Made by a program: the position numbers and the translations under genes. Below, one piece after another: positions 53,537 to 62,091 of a DNA stretch of 64,000 nucleotides. Every line of letters starts with the position of its first letter. Position 1 is the first letter of the stretch. The notes beneath the pieces were generated by a model. It was not told the DNA's origin. It worked only from the letters and a program-made list of their open reading frames with translations, and searched no databases. The DNA comes from Flavobacterium rakeshii (GTDB taxonomy: Bacteria; Bacteroidota; Bacteroidia; Flavobacteriales; Flavobacteriaceae), in assembly GCF_009741375.1 (NCBI RefSeq), contig NZ_WOWP01000053.1:62001-126000 (forward strand). The letters are read 5' to 3'.

Positions 53537-54187
53537 TCAAATTTTTTTTGAGATTTTAAAAACCTTATCTTCCAGGTATAACTTATCGTTAACAATTTTT
53601 GATATATGATAAGGGTTTATTGCCACACTACGGTTAATCCTCTTGAAATATTTGGATGGAAACACTTCTTGTAAATAGGTCATTGTTGTTCTCAGAATCT
53701 GATTTTTGCCCGACTTTAGATGTATTTCCACATAAACATGATCAGCTTCAGCAAAGAGAAAATCTTTTGCCTGAAAATAATAAATCTGCTTACCAATTTC
53801 AATTTTAAAAATGGCATCCTCATTAGCCAAAGCAAGTTTTATTGCGGTAATCAGGTTTACGCTGTCTACAGGTTTGGAGAGATAAGCAGATGGTCTCAAA
53901 TTTGTAATTTTTTCAAGAGTAGCTTTATCAGTAAGTGCAGTTGTAAAAATAAATGGGATAGAGATATTAGTATTGATAAAATTTGCTAAATCTAGGCCTG
54001 TTTTATCTCCGGAGAGGGAAATATCGATAAGAACAAGATCGAATGACTTATGAGACAAAAGAAGTTTTGCTTCTTCATAATCATGGGCAATCTCGGATAG
54101 GAAAACGGTATCCAGCATTTTTTTTAATGAAAATGCAATTAAAACTTCATCCTCTACAATTAATATCCTGCTATTATGCTCTAACAT
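53537..54187 (-). CDS. LytTR-type response regulator
   Basis: A 216-residue two-component regulator. The receiver domain (1-120) has the acidic pair in VEDEVLIA, the phosphorylatable Asp55 in LVLIDISLSG, and the switch lysine in YLSKPVDS. The LytTR DNA-binding domain follows (FLFAEADHVYVEIHLKSG, FKRINRSVAINPYHIS). It overlaps the histidine kinase gene by 14 bases. It is immediately upstream of the PI-PLC/adhesin operon on the same strand, with 99 bases between, and so is its likely direct regulator. Confidence 0.92.
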   Translation of the reverse strand: MLEHNSRILIVEDEVLIAFSLKKMLDTVFLSEIAHDYEEAKLLLSHKSFDLVLIDISLSGDKTGLDLANFINTNISIPFIFTTALTDKATLEKITNLRPSAYLSKPVDSVNLITAIKLALANEDAIFKIEIGKQIYYFQAKDFLFAEADHVYVEIHLKSGKNQILRTTMTYLQEVFPSKYFKRINRSVAINPYHISKIVNDKLYLEDKVFKISKKI

Positions 54188-55886
54188 TTGGAAATACTAT
54201 TTTATAGTTTGATTTTTCTCTTGTACGCTCCCCTTTTAATTGTTTAACCATTCCCTCAATTATTAAAAGGCCCAGAGAGTTATTCTTCTTCTCAATATTG
54301 AAAACCGTTCCATTATCACGATAATTTAATTCAATTTTACTGTTGTCCGTTTTTCTGAGTTCTATTTGTAAAACAAGTAAATTATTACATGGTTTGGCAT
54401 GTTTTATAGAATTTGTGACCAGCTCATTAATAAGTAATCCAAGAGATAGTATTTTGTCAACATTTAAATAAATCAGTTCACTATCATTTATATATTCAAA
54501 TGTCCTTAAAGAACTCTTTTGATGAGATTCTATGATTTTATTGATATAATTCTGAACATCTATCAAATCATTGTCGTTATGATTCACACTATACGAATAA
54601 AACTCATGGGCTATAGTTATTGTCTTAATACGTTGATGCAGATCATCAAATACAGTTTTGTAATTTTTATTTTTTGCCTGATATTTTTGAAAATCGATCA
54701 GGCTTAAAATCACTGCCAGATTATTTTTAACGCGGTGATTCAATTCCTGGACCAAAAACTGTTTCTCTTCCACGTTAGCTTTTAGGGTAATATTATTTTG
54801 TAAAATTTTTTTCTTTTGACGCTCAATTTTTTTTTTATTTTTCTTAATCTGCCAGGTAAAAAAACCTAAAACAAGAATCAAAATAAAAAGTGTTGTATTC
54901 AGTATTTTTGTAGTTCTGATATCTTTCTCAAGCAACTGTTTTTCAGATTTCTCTTTTTCAAAGTCATATTCTATCTCAATCTCCCTGACTTTAAGGTCCC
55001 GTTGTTCGCTATTGTATTTTTTATACAAATCTGATGCAATTTTATAGTAGAACAATGCTGAATCCGGCTTGTTTTGTTTTTCTAAAATCTTGCTTTTCAT
55101 CTTAAAAACATCAGCTTTATAATTCAATATATTTGATTTTGATGAAATTACGATAGCAGAATCAATATAAACATCAGCAATTTTATACTCATCTCTTGAA
55201 AAATAATAATAACTCAAATTGTTATACATTGAACTAATTGCCTCATAGTGATTTAATTTTTTGTATAAATAAAGTGCTCGATTATAGTGTCTTAGTTCTG
55301 AATCTGAATCTCTTTTTCGATTACCTAGCCCTAAGATAAGCTCAACAACCGGCATATTTACTTTATCGTTTACAGAGTCGGCATATTTTTTTGCCTGAAG
55401 TGCTACTGCATATGCTTTTTTTGAAAAACCATTCACTCTGTAATACGACGATTTCCTGATAAGAAAATTGGTGTAGTTTTTAAACTTGAATTCGGGATGC
55501 TTAAAAAATATCGTTTCAGCTTTGCCTAACTCCAGTAAACAGGATTCACTATTGTCATTAATTTCAAAAATAAGGGCTCTTTCTACGTGTATTTTTAGTT
55601 TTTGTTCCTCTGTAATTTTAGGATTAGTAATGAGATTCTGAGAAAGTTTAAAAGCTTCATCATAAAGACCAAATTCTGTTAGAATCTTTGTTTTCATGAT
55701 GTCTAAATCGTTTCTTTCTACGCCAAAATAATTTTCCCTGTTTTCATTAATGATAGTCAAAGCTTTTTTGAAATCAGAATATATTATCTTCTGTTCAAGG
55801 TCTTCCTTCAAAAGTTTAAAAGAGCTTTGACCAGAACAAAAAAAAGTCAGAAGAATTAAAAAAAAACTGAAATAAACTCTTACCAT
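54174..55886 (-). CDS. TPR-containing sensor histidine kinase (HisKA_2 type)
   Basis: A 570-residue kinase. It has a signal sequence, then a periplasmic region of TPR-like helices up to about residue 330 (SMYNNLSYYYFSRDEYKIAD and similar units), one membrane span near 337-357, a coiled coil, and a HisKA_2 domain with the phospho-acceptor His384 in ELNHRVKNNLAVIL. The ATPase domain has GLLINELVTNSIKHA and DNGTVFNIEKKNNSLGLLII (in parts). This layout is widespread in flavobacteria with LytTR partners, as here. The ligand is unknown. Confidence 0.92.
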   Translation of the reverse strand: MVRVYFSFFLILLTFFCSGQSSFKLLKEDLEQKIIYSDFKKALTIINENRENYFGVERNDLDIMKTKILTEFGLYDEAFKLSQNLITNPKITEEQKLKIHVERALIFEINDNSESCLLELGKAETIFFKHPEFKFKNYTNFLIRKSSYYRVNGFSKKAYAVALQAKKYADSVNDKVNMPVVELILGLGNRKRDSDSELRHYNRALYLYKKLNHYEAISSMYNNLSYYYFSRDEYKIADVYIDSAIVISSKSNILNYKADVFKMKSKILEKQNKPDSALFYYKIASDLYKKYNSEQRDLKVREIEIEYDFEKEKSEKQLLEKDIRTTKILNTTLFILILVLGFFTWQIKKNKKKIERQKKKILQNNITLKANVEEKQFLVQELNHRVKNNLAVILSLIDFQKYQAKNKNYKTVFDDLHQRIKTITIAHEFYSYSVNHNDNDLIDVQNYINKIIESHQKSSLRTFEYINDSELIYLNVDKILSLGLLINELVTNSIKHAKPCNNLLVLQIELRKTDNSKIELNYRDNGTVFNIEKKNNSLGLLIIEGMVKQLKGERTREKSNYKIVFPNVRA

Positions 55887-56108
55887 TTAACAAAAATAAA
55901 ATAAAAACCCATATTATGATTTAGCTAAGTTAATATGGTTTCTTAGATTCAAATATAGGACCTCTACCGAGTCTCTGAATTAAAAATGTTCTGAATCAGT
56001 ATTTATTTGTTCTGAATGGGATGTCCGAAATAAATAATTCTTTTAATACTTGGTGAATATTGAAATTTTGAATTTTGGAAGAAAAGAAAGGAATTAGCGA
56101 CAGTGGCC

Positions 56109-56258
56109 TCAGGGAAGCCTCTCGAATCCGGTTATAAACTTCTTTACTATATCATCGCCAGTAAGCAACAGGTGACACCGGCTGGTTAAGTGATAGTACA
56201 CGTATCTGAAGTCCGAAACTTCCGGTCTTTTTCGCTTATCGCTACGGTCGTGTTAAAT
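56109..56258 (-). pseudogene. Open-frame remnant of unknown gene
   Basis: Between two stops the - strand reads about 46 codons with gene-like composition, including SDKRKRPEVSDFRYVYYHL and IVKKFITGFERLP before TGA. There is no ATG. The DNA (about 56100-56260) is more GC-rich than its surroundings and differs in texture from the AT-rich flanks. It could be a fragment of a mobile element gene. The rest of 55887-56362 shows nothing gene-like. Confidence 0.25.
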
Positions 56259-56336
56259 TCAAACTGATTGTTATTATAATCCTATCACAAAACTTGATTA
56301 TATATAATATATTATCTATTATTACATATTTTCACT

Positions 56337-56344
56337 ATATTTGT
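56337..56344 (+). promoter_or_regulatory. -7 box (TATATTTG) of the hipBA-like operon
   Basis: An exact TAnnTTTG match 18 bases before ATG 56363. It lies downstream of the alternative start at 56294 and therefore supports the shorter HipB-like protein. Confidence 0.65.
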
Positions 56345-56362
56345 ATAATATTTTATCCATTT

Positions 56363-56650
56363 ATGTCAAAATACAGCGTTACAAAAACACCTGCGACCGT
56401 AATGAAGGAACTTGCTGCAAAGGCACAACAATTACGTAAAAAAAACGGTATTTCACAACTTGAACTATCGAAACGTTCGGGCGTGTCTTTCGGTAGCCTG
56501 AAACGTTTTGAAACATCAGGGCAAATCTCGCTGGAGTCGCTTTTGAAATTAGCTTATTTTTTTAATCGCCTTGAGGATTTTACCCCGGTATTTCAGATTG
56601 ACGAAAGCCTGGAAAGAGTGGAAAAATTATTCAGCAATAAGACACGATAA
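56363..56650 (+). CDS. HipB-like antitoxin, XRE-type helix-turn-helix
   Basis: A 95-residue DNA-binding protein (start MSKYSVTKT). The Cro/C1-type HTH spans about residues 20-70: AQQLRKKNGISQLELSKRSGVS, in parts, then FGSLKRFETSGQISLESLLKL. It is followed by the HipA-type gene after 3 bases, the usual order for antitoxin then toxin kinase. It would bind the operon promoter and neutralise HipA. The short C-terminus has no PIN or nuclease motif. Confidence 0.88.
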   Translation: MSKYSVTKTPATVMKELAAKAQQLRKKNGISQLELSKRSGVSFGSLKRFETSGQISLESLLKLAYFFNRLEDFTPVFQIDESLERVEKLFSNKTR

Positions 56651-56653
56651 AAA

Positions 56654-57883
56654 ATGGTACCGATCCAAAAGATTACCGTTTCCATCGATTTTGGGAATGA
56701 AGAGCTTCAGGTAGGTGAACTGATACAACAAGGAAGGAGCATTTTCTTTAAATACTATACCGGTTTTATACAGTCCGGTATTGAAATATCGCCTTTCCAC
56801 CTGCCATTGGGTGATAAAATTTTCGAAGCTCCCGCACAGCCCTTTGAAGGCCTATTCGGCGTTTTTTATGACTCCCTGCCTGATGGCTGGGGGCGTTTGC
56901 TTTTGGACAGGACCCTGACAGCGAAAGGCATGCTCCTACAGGATGTAACCGCATTACAACGCCTGGCTTACGTGGGCTTGAAAGGCATGGGCGCATTGAC
57001 CTACCGCCCCCAGATCGAAACTTCAGCACAGGAAATAATGCAGGTCGAACTGGATGCCATATCCAAAGAGATGAATGCTGTATTGCAGGGATCAAGCTCA
57101 TCGATTATTGACGAACTGTACGAAATGGGAGGATCATCGGGAGGTGCACGTCCTAAAATACTTGTCGGATACAATCCCAAAACAGACCATTTGATCCACG
57201 GCGTGGACACTTTGCCAGAATCCTACGAGCATTGGCTCATAAAGTTTCCTTCCTCGAATGACCGGCAGGATATTGCGCAAATAGAATATGCCTACCATAA
57301 AATGGCAGTGGCTGCCGGAATTTCGATGGCCGACTGCAGGCTATTCAGCTCCGCATCAGACCATAAGTTTTTCGGCACGAAAAGATTTGACCGCGAGGGC
57401 GACGGAAGATTTCATCTGCATTCCGCTGCCGCCATGCTCAACGACAACTTCAGGTACAGCAACATGGATTACGGCAATCTTATGGATGCCGCATTCAGGT
57501 TGGAACGCAATGTATCCGGACTTGAAAAGGTGCTGCGTATAGCAGCATTTAACGTGTTTTCACATAACCGTGATGACCATAGCAAGAACATCTCCTATCT
57601 GATGGATTCCAAAGGGAACTGGCAGCTTGCACCGGCTTATGACCTAACCTACTCCAATTCCTCCCACGGCATGCACAGTACCGCTATAGCCAATGAGAGT
57701 GCCAATCCAACAAGAAGGCACTTAAGGGAATTGGCCTCCGAGTTCGGCATGAGAAACGCAGCACCAATTGTGGAGCAGGTAGCTGATGCTGTATCGCAAT
57801 GGAAATTTTTTGCCAAAGATGCAGGTGTTTCAAAGGAATCAACTGAACTTATTGACAAAAGAATCCAAAAACAGATTCTATAG
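56654..57883 (+). CDS. HipA-type toxin kinase
   Basis: A 409-residue HipA family serine/threonine kinase. The N-terminal HipA_N part has LPDGWGRLLLDR and LAYVGLKGMGAL. MGGSSGGARPKI near residue 160 corresponds to the flexible loop in which HipA autophosphorylates on serine. The catalytic loop is FSHNRDDHSKN near residue 303 and the metal-binding APAYDLTYS is near 326. E. coli HipA inactivates glutamyl-tRNA synthetase; the target here may differ. All catalytic motifs are intact. Confidence 0.9.
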   Translation: MVPIQKITVSIDFGNEELQVGELIQQGRSIFFKYYTGFIQSGIEISPFHLPLGDKIFEAPAQPFEGLFGVFYDSLPDGWGRLLLDRTLTAKGMLLQDVTALQRLAYVGLKGMGALTYRPQIETSAQEIMQVELDAISKEMNAVLQGSSSSIIDELYEMGGSSGGARPKILVGYNPKTDHLIHGVDTLPESYEHWLIKFPSSNDRQDIAQIEYAYHKMAVAAGISMADCRLFSSASDHKFFGTKRFDREGDGRFHLHSAAAMLNDNFRYSNMDYGNLMDAAFRLERNVSGLEKVLRIAAFNVFSHNRDDHSKNISYLMDSKGNWQLAPAYDLTYSNSSHGMHSTAIANESANPTRRHLRELASEFGMRNAAPIVEQVADAVSQWKFFAKDAGVSKESTELIDKRIQKQIL

Positions 57884-58051
57884 GCTGGCTGTTTTGATTG
57901 CCAACTGTGCCACGTCATCAAAATTAAAATCATCCATAGTCTATGACTAATTTTGTTTTCCATAAGGTAATTAATTTGTACCTCACTAAATTAATTGATT
58001 TTAAGACCTGCCAAAAATTAGCAAATTAGCTCTTTTTCAATCAAAAATATT

Positions 58052-58291
58052 TACATTTGTGTTCTAACCAGCAGCCCTTCGCTGGTATGTCTTTGAAAGT
58101 CAAACAAATGGTTTGTTTGTGATATTTGTCGATATTTGGATAAAAACTGTATCCGTATTGTACCTCACCACTCTGAAATTTAGCAACATAAAGACTTGCT
58201 AATTTCTGTATCGGGAAATGATGTATTTTCTTATTAAAAAATGTTAATTAACTATTTTAAATAAAACTCTCAACATTGTTGAGAGTTTTAT
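58052..58291 (+). ncRNA. Candidate small RNA or orphan transcript
   Basis: A perfect -7 box TACATTTG (58052-58059) is followed after about 200 bases by the strong hairpin at 58261-58291. No reading frame over about 15 codons with a plausible start lies between. A transcript of about 225 bases would result. The remaining part of 57884-58428 holds no gene; TTGTACCTCACYA occurs at 57976 and 58158 as a direct repeat. Confidence 0.3.
58261..58291. terminator. Perfect 14-bp palindromic hairpin
   Basis: ATAAAACTCTCAAC and GTTGAGAGTTTTAT form the stem with a 3-base loop (ATT). A T/A-rich flank on both sides permits termination in either direction. Confidence 0.75.
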
Positions 58292-58428
58292 CTATTAAAA
58301 ATAAGTAAATACAATTTATAGGGTTTGAAGAATAATCACTTTAGAATAGTAATCTACTTTTATTAAATTCTAAGGAAAAAAATTTCATTAATGGGACAGA
58401 ATTACTCTACCCTAAAAGGTCTGTTGTT

Positions 58429-60687
58429 TTAAATATCTTTATTTTCAGAATTAGTATTTGGTTTTTTGAAACCAACAGTAAATACAAACCAGGCAAAAGT
58501 ACCAAGTCCTACAGCAAAGACAGTATCACCTATGATACGAAACCACTTAATTTGATCCATACCTGGCCCTTTTAGAAATTCTGCAGATCGGGCATACCAT
58601 AGTCCTTTCTCAGCACTAGCGATAGATTGTAGGACTCCCATTGGGAGTAAACTTAATACCAGCATTAGCATTAAACCGATGTTGATTGACCAAAATGAAA
58701 AACCTATAAGCTTATCATTCCATTTTTGACCTCGGTATAGACTTCTAAGTATAAATAACATTAATCCAATCCCTAGCATTCCATATACACCAAAGAGTGC
58801 ACCATGGGCATGGGCAGAGGTTGTATTCAATCCCTGAATATAATACAGTGCAACCGGCGGATTTATAATAAAACCCAGAATACCGGCACCAAAGAAATTC
58901 CAGAAAGCAACAGCAACAAGACAATATATAGGCCATTTATAATCTTTAAGCCATTGCGTTTTTCTGCTTGCACGATAATTTTCATATGCTTCATATCCTA
59001 TGAGTACCAAGGGCACTACTTCAAGGGCACTAAATGTTGCTCCAATTGCCATAACTGCCGTGGGTGTCCCGCTGAAATATAAATGATGGAATGTTCCTAA
59101 AATACCTCCTGACAAGAAAATAACAGTTGAAAGTAATACATTTAGCGTTGCTGTTTTTGTTCGAAGCAATCCCAATCTCACAAACAGAAATGCTGAAACT
59201 ACGGTTGCAAATACTTCAAAAAATCCTTCAACCCATAGGTGAACAACCCACCAACGCCAGTACTCCGCTATGGCAAGATTGGTTTGTCGGCCCCACATTA
59301 ATCCTGCTGTATAGAAAATTGCAATAGCTGTAGATGCAACAAGAAACATTGTTAGCAGGCCTTTCTCTGCAGTCTTGTTCCGTATCACAGGAATTAACGG
59401 ACGGAACATTAATGCAAGCCATAGGAACAATCCTACGGTTAGAAAAATTTGCCAGAACCTTCCTAAGTCAACATATTCATATCCCTGATGACCAAACCAA
59501 AAGTTGGTTTCAAGTCCCAGTTTTTGCATTACGCCCAGCCATTGTCCAGCCATAGAACCTAAAACAATAACTAACAGACAGATAAAAAGAATATTAACAC
59601 CAAAACGTTGAAATTTTGGATCTTTTCCAGCAACAGACGGTGCAATATAAAGACCTGTGGCTAGCCATGCAGTTGCAATCCATAAAATTCCAAGCTGTAC
59701 ATGCCAGGTACGCGATATTACATAAGGTAATGTATCTGCAAGATTAAATCCATAAAAGGCATCTCCTTCAACACCATAATGTGCAGTGACTACACCTGCC
59801 GTAATCTGGATTATTATCAGTATGCTAATAACCCATAAATATTTTTTAACTGCCAGCATGGACGGTGTAATTGTCTGACGCATTAATGGATCAACAGCAG
59901 GCATTTCCGGTTCATCTTCTTCACGTAAACGCGCATGATAAAATACCATAACTGCAACTCCAATCAGTAATAGTATAATACTGACACCTGTCCAGACCAA
60001 TATGTCTCCCGATGGCTTATTCCCTACTAACGGCTCACTAGGCCAATTATGTGTATAAGTAATATTACTTTCTGGTCGCTCTGTTGTACATGCCCATGTT
60101 GCCCAAAAGAAAAAGCCCGTCATTTGACGCATTCTTTTAGTATCTTTTATCGCATTTTTGGGAATGGCATAATTATTTCGCAACTCATTTAGCTCCGGAT
60201 TATCCATAAAAAGTCCCTCATAATAGCTATTCAGATATTCAATAGCTTCTGCCCGAACTGGTGTAATTATTATTTCGCCTGTTTCAGGATTATAAGTATT
60301 CTTACGAAGCTCTAATTGAAGCCTCCTCTCTAAACCAGCCTGCCTTTCACTTTTCAAAGTTTTGAATGCCGTTCCGTATTCTGACTTTGACCAGTAGTCT
60401 AAGATATAAATACCTTCACGATGTAGCCAATCTGCAGTCCAGTCTGGCGCAAGGTACGCACCATGACCCCAAATCGATCCAACCTCCTGGCCGCCGATGC
60501 TTTGCCATACATTCTGCCCATCTTTTATATCTCTTCCTTCAAAAATCACTTTACCAGTTGTGGTAATTATCCGCTCTGGCATAGGAGGTGATTTTTGATA
60601 AATTTCATGTCCAAAATACCCTAAGAATGCCAATGAAATAGTTGTAATTAAAATAAATGTAATCCAAAGTTTTCTTTCCTGAGTCAT
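58429..60687 (-). CDS. norB: Quinol-dependent nitric oxide reductase (qNOR, NorB)
   Basis: A 752-residue, roughly 14-span haem-copper oxidase family protein that reduces 2 NO to N2O in the inner membrane. Its N-terminal extension (GQNVWQSIGGQEVGSIWGHG, in parts, ending APDWTADWLHRE) is the qNOR fusion of a NorC-like region; no CxxCH haem c motif is present, so electrons come from quinol. The metal ligands lie in RTWHVQLGILW, VVHLWVEGFFEVF (with the glutamates specific to NOR), GTFHHLYFSGTP and TSAHAHGALFG. It is transcribed away from the cupin-rrf2-hmp genes and shares with them a TCTTTTATTT half-site upstream (60747-60756). Confidence 0.95.
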   Translation of the reverse strand: MTQERKLWITFILITTISLAFLGYFGHEIYQKSPPMPERIITTTGKVIFEGRDIKDGQNVWQSIGGQEVGSIWGHGAYLAPDWTADWLHREGIYILDYWSKSEYGTAFKTLKSERQAGLERRLQLELRKNTYNPETGEIIITPVRAEAIEYLNSYYEGLFMDNPELNELRNNYAIPKNAIKDTKRMRQMTGFFFWATWACTTERPESNITYTHNWPSEPLVGNKPSGDILVWTGVSIILLLIGVAVMVFYHARLREEDEPEMPAVDPLMRQTITPSMLAVKKYLWVISILIIIQITAGVVTAHYGVEGDAFYGFNLADTLPYVISRTWHVQLGILWIATAWLATGLYIAPSVAGKDPKFQRFGVNILFICLLVIVLGSMAGQWLGVMQKLGLETNFWFGHQGYEYVDLGRFWQIFLTVGLFLWLALMFRPLIPVIRNKTAEKGLLTMFLVASTAIAIFYTAGLMWGRQTNLAIAEYWRWWVVHLWVEGFFEVFATVVSAFLFVRLGLLRTKTATLNVLLSTVIFLSGGILGTFHHLYFSGTPTAVMAIGATFSALEVVPLVLIGYEAYENYRASRKTQWLKDYKWPIYCLVAVAFWNFFGAGILGFIINPPVALYYIQGLNTTSAHAHGALFGVYGMLGIGLMLFILRSLYRGQKWNDKLIGFSFWSINIGLMLMLVLSLLPMGVLQSIASAEKGLWYARSAEFLKGPGMDQIKWFRIIGDTVFAVGLGTFAWFVFTVGFKKPNTNSENKDI

Positions 60688-61204
60688 ATGAATATTGGTT
60701 AAATTCGTAAAAAAATTCAGAGAGTACTTATTTTGATATAAAAACTTCTTTTATTTATGTTGACATCTGTACATCCCTAAATAGAGTTGACCGTTTAGGT
60801 TAATACTTCATTATCAAAAATAGTAAAACTTGGAATAAGTTTAAGTTGTTTATTCCACCATCTGTTTTCAAAATCAACATTGAATCGCTGTACAAGTGTT
60901 TTCATAAAAATAACATTTTTTCTTTAAAAAACACCTTAATACATTTTAAATCAAGGAATAGCAATAAGCCTTGATAAGCTGAATGTAACAAAAGCGTATC
61001 CCTGGCGAAAAAAAATATCATTCCTGTGAAGAGAGGTTGGAAATATAAAGATTAAATACTACAGGTATTTTATACAGCCCAATTGTCGTTGTGTTAAGCA
61101 TGCGCAAAATCCAATTCAAGTCTTAAAAGATATTGTCCATAGAAATATCAAAGACAAAATACTCTTTTTAAAATAGTCTTTGTACAAAGGAGACATAAAT
61201 CGCA
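60688..61204. other. Intergenic region between norB and the cupin gene
   Basis: This AT-rich stretch holds the norB promoter region, with a single Rrf2-type half-site TCTTTTATTT at 60747-60756 and ATTTTGATAT at 60730-60739. It also holds a 36-codon frame (60795-60905, listed separately). From 60906 to 61204 no gene is seen; AAGATATT and AATATC at about 61128-61149 may be a weak further operator. Confidence 0.4.
60795..60905 (-). CDS. Possible small protein upstream of norB
   Basis: A 36-codon frame begins MKTLVQRFNVDFENRWWNKQ and ends at TAA, about 107 bases before the norB start and in the same direction. Its composition looks protein-like (two Trp, balanced charges), but length alone gives little weight. 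If real, it would lie in the NO-regulated interval. No family is recognised. Confidence 0.3.
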   Translation of the reverse strand: MKTLVQRFNVDFENRWWNKQLKLIPSFTIFDNEVLT

Positions 61205-61243
61205 AAATAAAAGATTTTGATATCTTTTATTTACATATCTTTG
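61205..61243 (+). promoter_or_regulatory. Rrf2/NsrR-type palindromic operator and -7 box of the cupin-rrf2 operon
   Basis: AAATAAAAGA (61205-61214), eight bases, TCTTTTATTT (61223-61232) form a perfect inverted repeat; three bases later is the -7 box TATCTTTG (61236-61243). The operator covers the -33 region, so binding would repress. The same palindrome precedes hmp. Confidence 0.75.
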
Positions 61244-61270
61244 TCCTATTATTTCTTTAATTTTTTTACT

Positions 61271-61579
61271 ATGGAAAAGATATCTATTTATGAAGATCTA
61301 TCTTATGGTGAAACAGCGCCGAAGTTAAAAGTGCTGCTAAACACAAATTCAATAGAGGAAATACGGATTACATTTAAATCCGGGCAAATAATGAAAGAAC
61401 ATAAAGCAGCTCATCCAATAGTTGTAAACGTTATTGAAGGAGAAATTGAATTCAAAATAAATGAAGAAGTATTCATACTTCCTAAAGGAATGTTGATTAG
61501 TGTAGATACAAATATATTACACGAACTGAAAGCGACAGTAGATAGTATTCTAAGGCTATCTATTAATAAAGCAGGTTAA
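61271..61579 (+). CDS. Small cupin-domain protein
   Basis: A 102-residue single-domain cupin. I start at ATG 61271, 28 bases after the -7 box; the longer frame from 61217 would begin inside the operator. FKSGQIMKEHKAAHPIVVNVIEGEIEF (in parts) is cupin motif 1, with two histidines and the glutamate, and DTNILHELKA is motif 2. It is probably metal-binding and cytosolic. It is the first gene of the operon with the Rrf2 regulator, and small cupins of this type are often found with NO or Crp/Rrf2 loci in Bacteroidota. It may act as a metal or NO-derived ligand sensor. Confidence 0.82.
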   Translation: MEKISIYEDLSYGETAPKLKVLLNTNSIEEIRITFKSGQIMKEHKAAHPIVVNVIEGEIEFKINEEVFILPKGMLISVDTNILHELKATVDSILRLSINKAG

Positions 61580-61596
61580 AGGTATAAGATAAGTAA

Positions 61597-62034
61597 ATGG
61601 GCGTTTTTTCAAAAACTTGTGAATATGCAATGAGAGCGGTGTTTTACATCGCACAAAGGTCTTATGAAGGGCATAAATCAGGTATAAAAGAAATCGCAGA
61701 AAATATCAATTCACCGGAACCATTTTTAGCCAAAATTTTACAGAAACTAAGTAAAGAAGGACTTATTAGTTCTGCTAAAGGGCCTAATGGAGGTTTTTAT
61801 TTTGATGGCAAAGATCTGAGCCGTCCATTAGCTGATATTGTTACAGCTATTGAAGGAGATGATATTTTTAAAGGCTGTGGAATGGGGCTAACTTACTGTT
61901 CTGAGTCAAATCCTTGCCCATTACATGAGGATTTTAAAAAAGTACGTAATCAGATTACCCATATGTTATACCAAACAACAATAGGAAAATTCAACATAGA
62001 ACTGATTAAAGGACAAGTAACATTAAACAAGTAA
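61597..62034 (+). CDS. Rrf2-family regulator with iron-sulfur cysteines (NsrR-like)
   Basis: A 145-residue winged-helix regulator. MGVFSKTCEYAMRAVFYIA and EPFLAKILQKLSKEGLISSAKGPNGGF (in parts) are Rrf2 signatures. Three cysteines, Cys94, Cys101 and Cys107, in the loop CGMGLTYCSESNPC fit the cluster ligands of NsrR and IscR. It lies between a cupin gene and flavohaemoglobin, with norB divergent, so NO sensing by loss of the cluster is the likely job. Two matching palindromes (61205 and 62049) are probable operators and imply autorepression. Confidence 0.9.
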   Translation: MGVFSKTCEYAMRAVFYIAQRSYEGHKSGIKEIAENINSPEPFLAKILQKLSKEGLISSAKGPNGGFYFDGKDLSRPLADIVTAIEGDDIFKGCGMGLTYCSESNPCPLHEDFKKVRNQITHMLYQTTIGKFNIELIKGQVTLNK

Positions 62035-62048
62035 CATTTTTTTTAACA

Positions 62049-62076
62049 AAATAAAGGATGTTTTTGTCCTTTATTT
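62049..62076 (+). promoter_or_regulatory. Rrf2/NsrR-type palindromic operator before hmp
   Basis: AAATAAAGGA (62049-62058), TGTTTTTG, TCCTTTATTT (62067-62076): perfect 10-bp arms and 8-bp spacer, the same architecture as at 61205. The spacer TGTTTTTG itself resembles a -7 box, so repressor binding would cover the promoter. The ATG of hmp is 15 bases downstream. A hairpin role as terminator of rrf2 is an alternative. Confidence 0.75.
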
Positions 62077-62091
62077 AAATTCAAATAAATA

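Noticed and set aside
57976..58170. TTGTACCTCACYA direct repeats as attachment sites of an element
   Set aside because: The copies are only 13 bases, lie ~180 bases apart with no integrase or cargo between them, and no target gene is evident.
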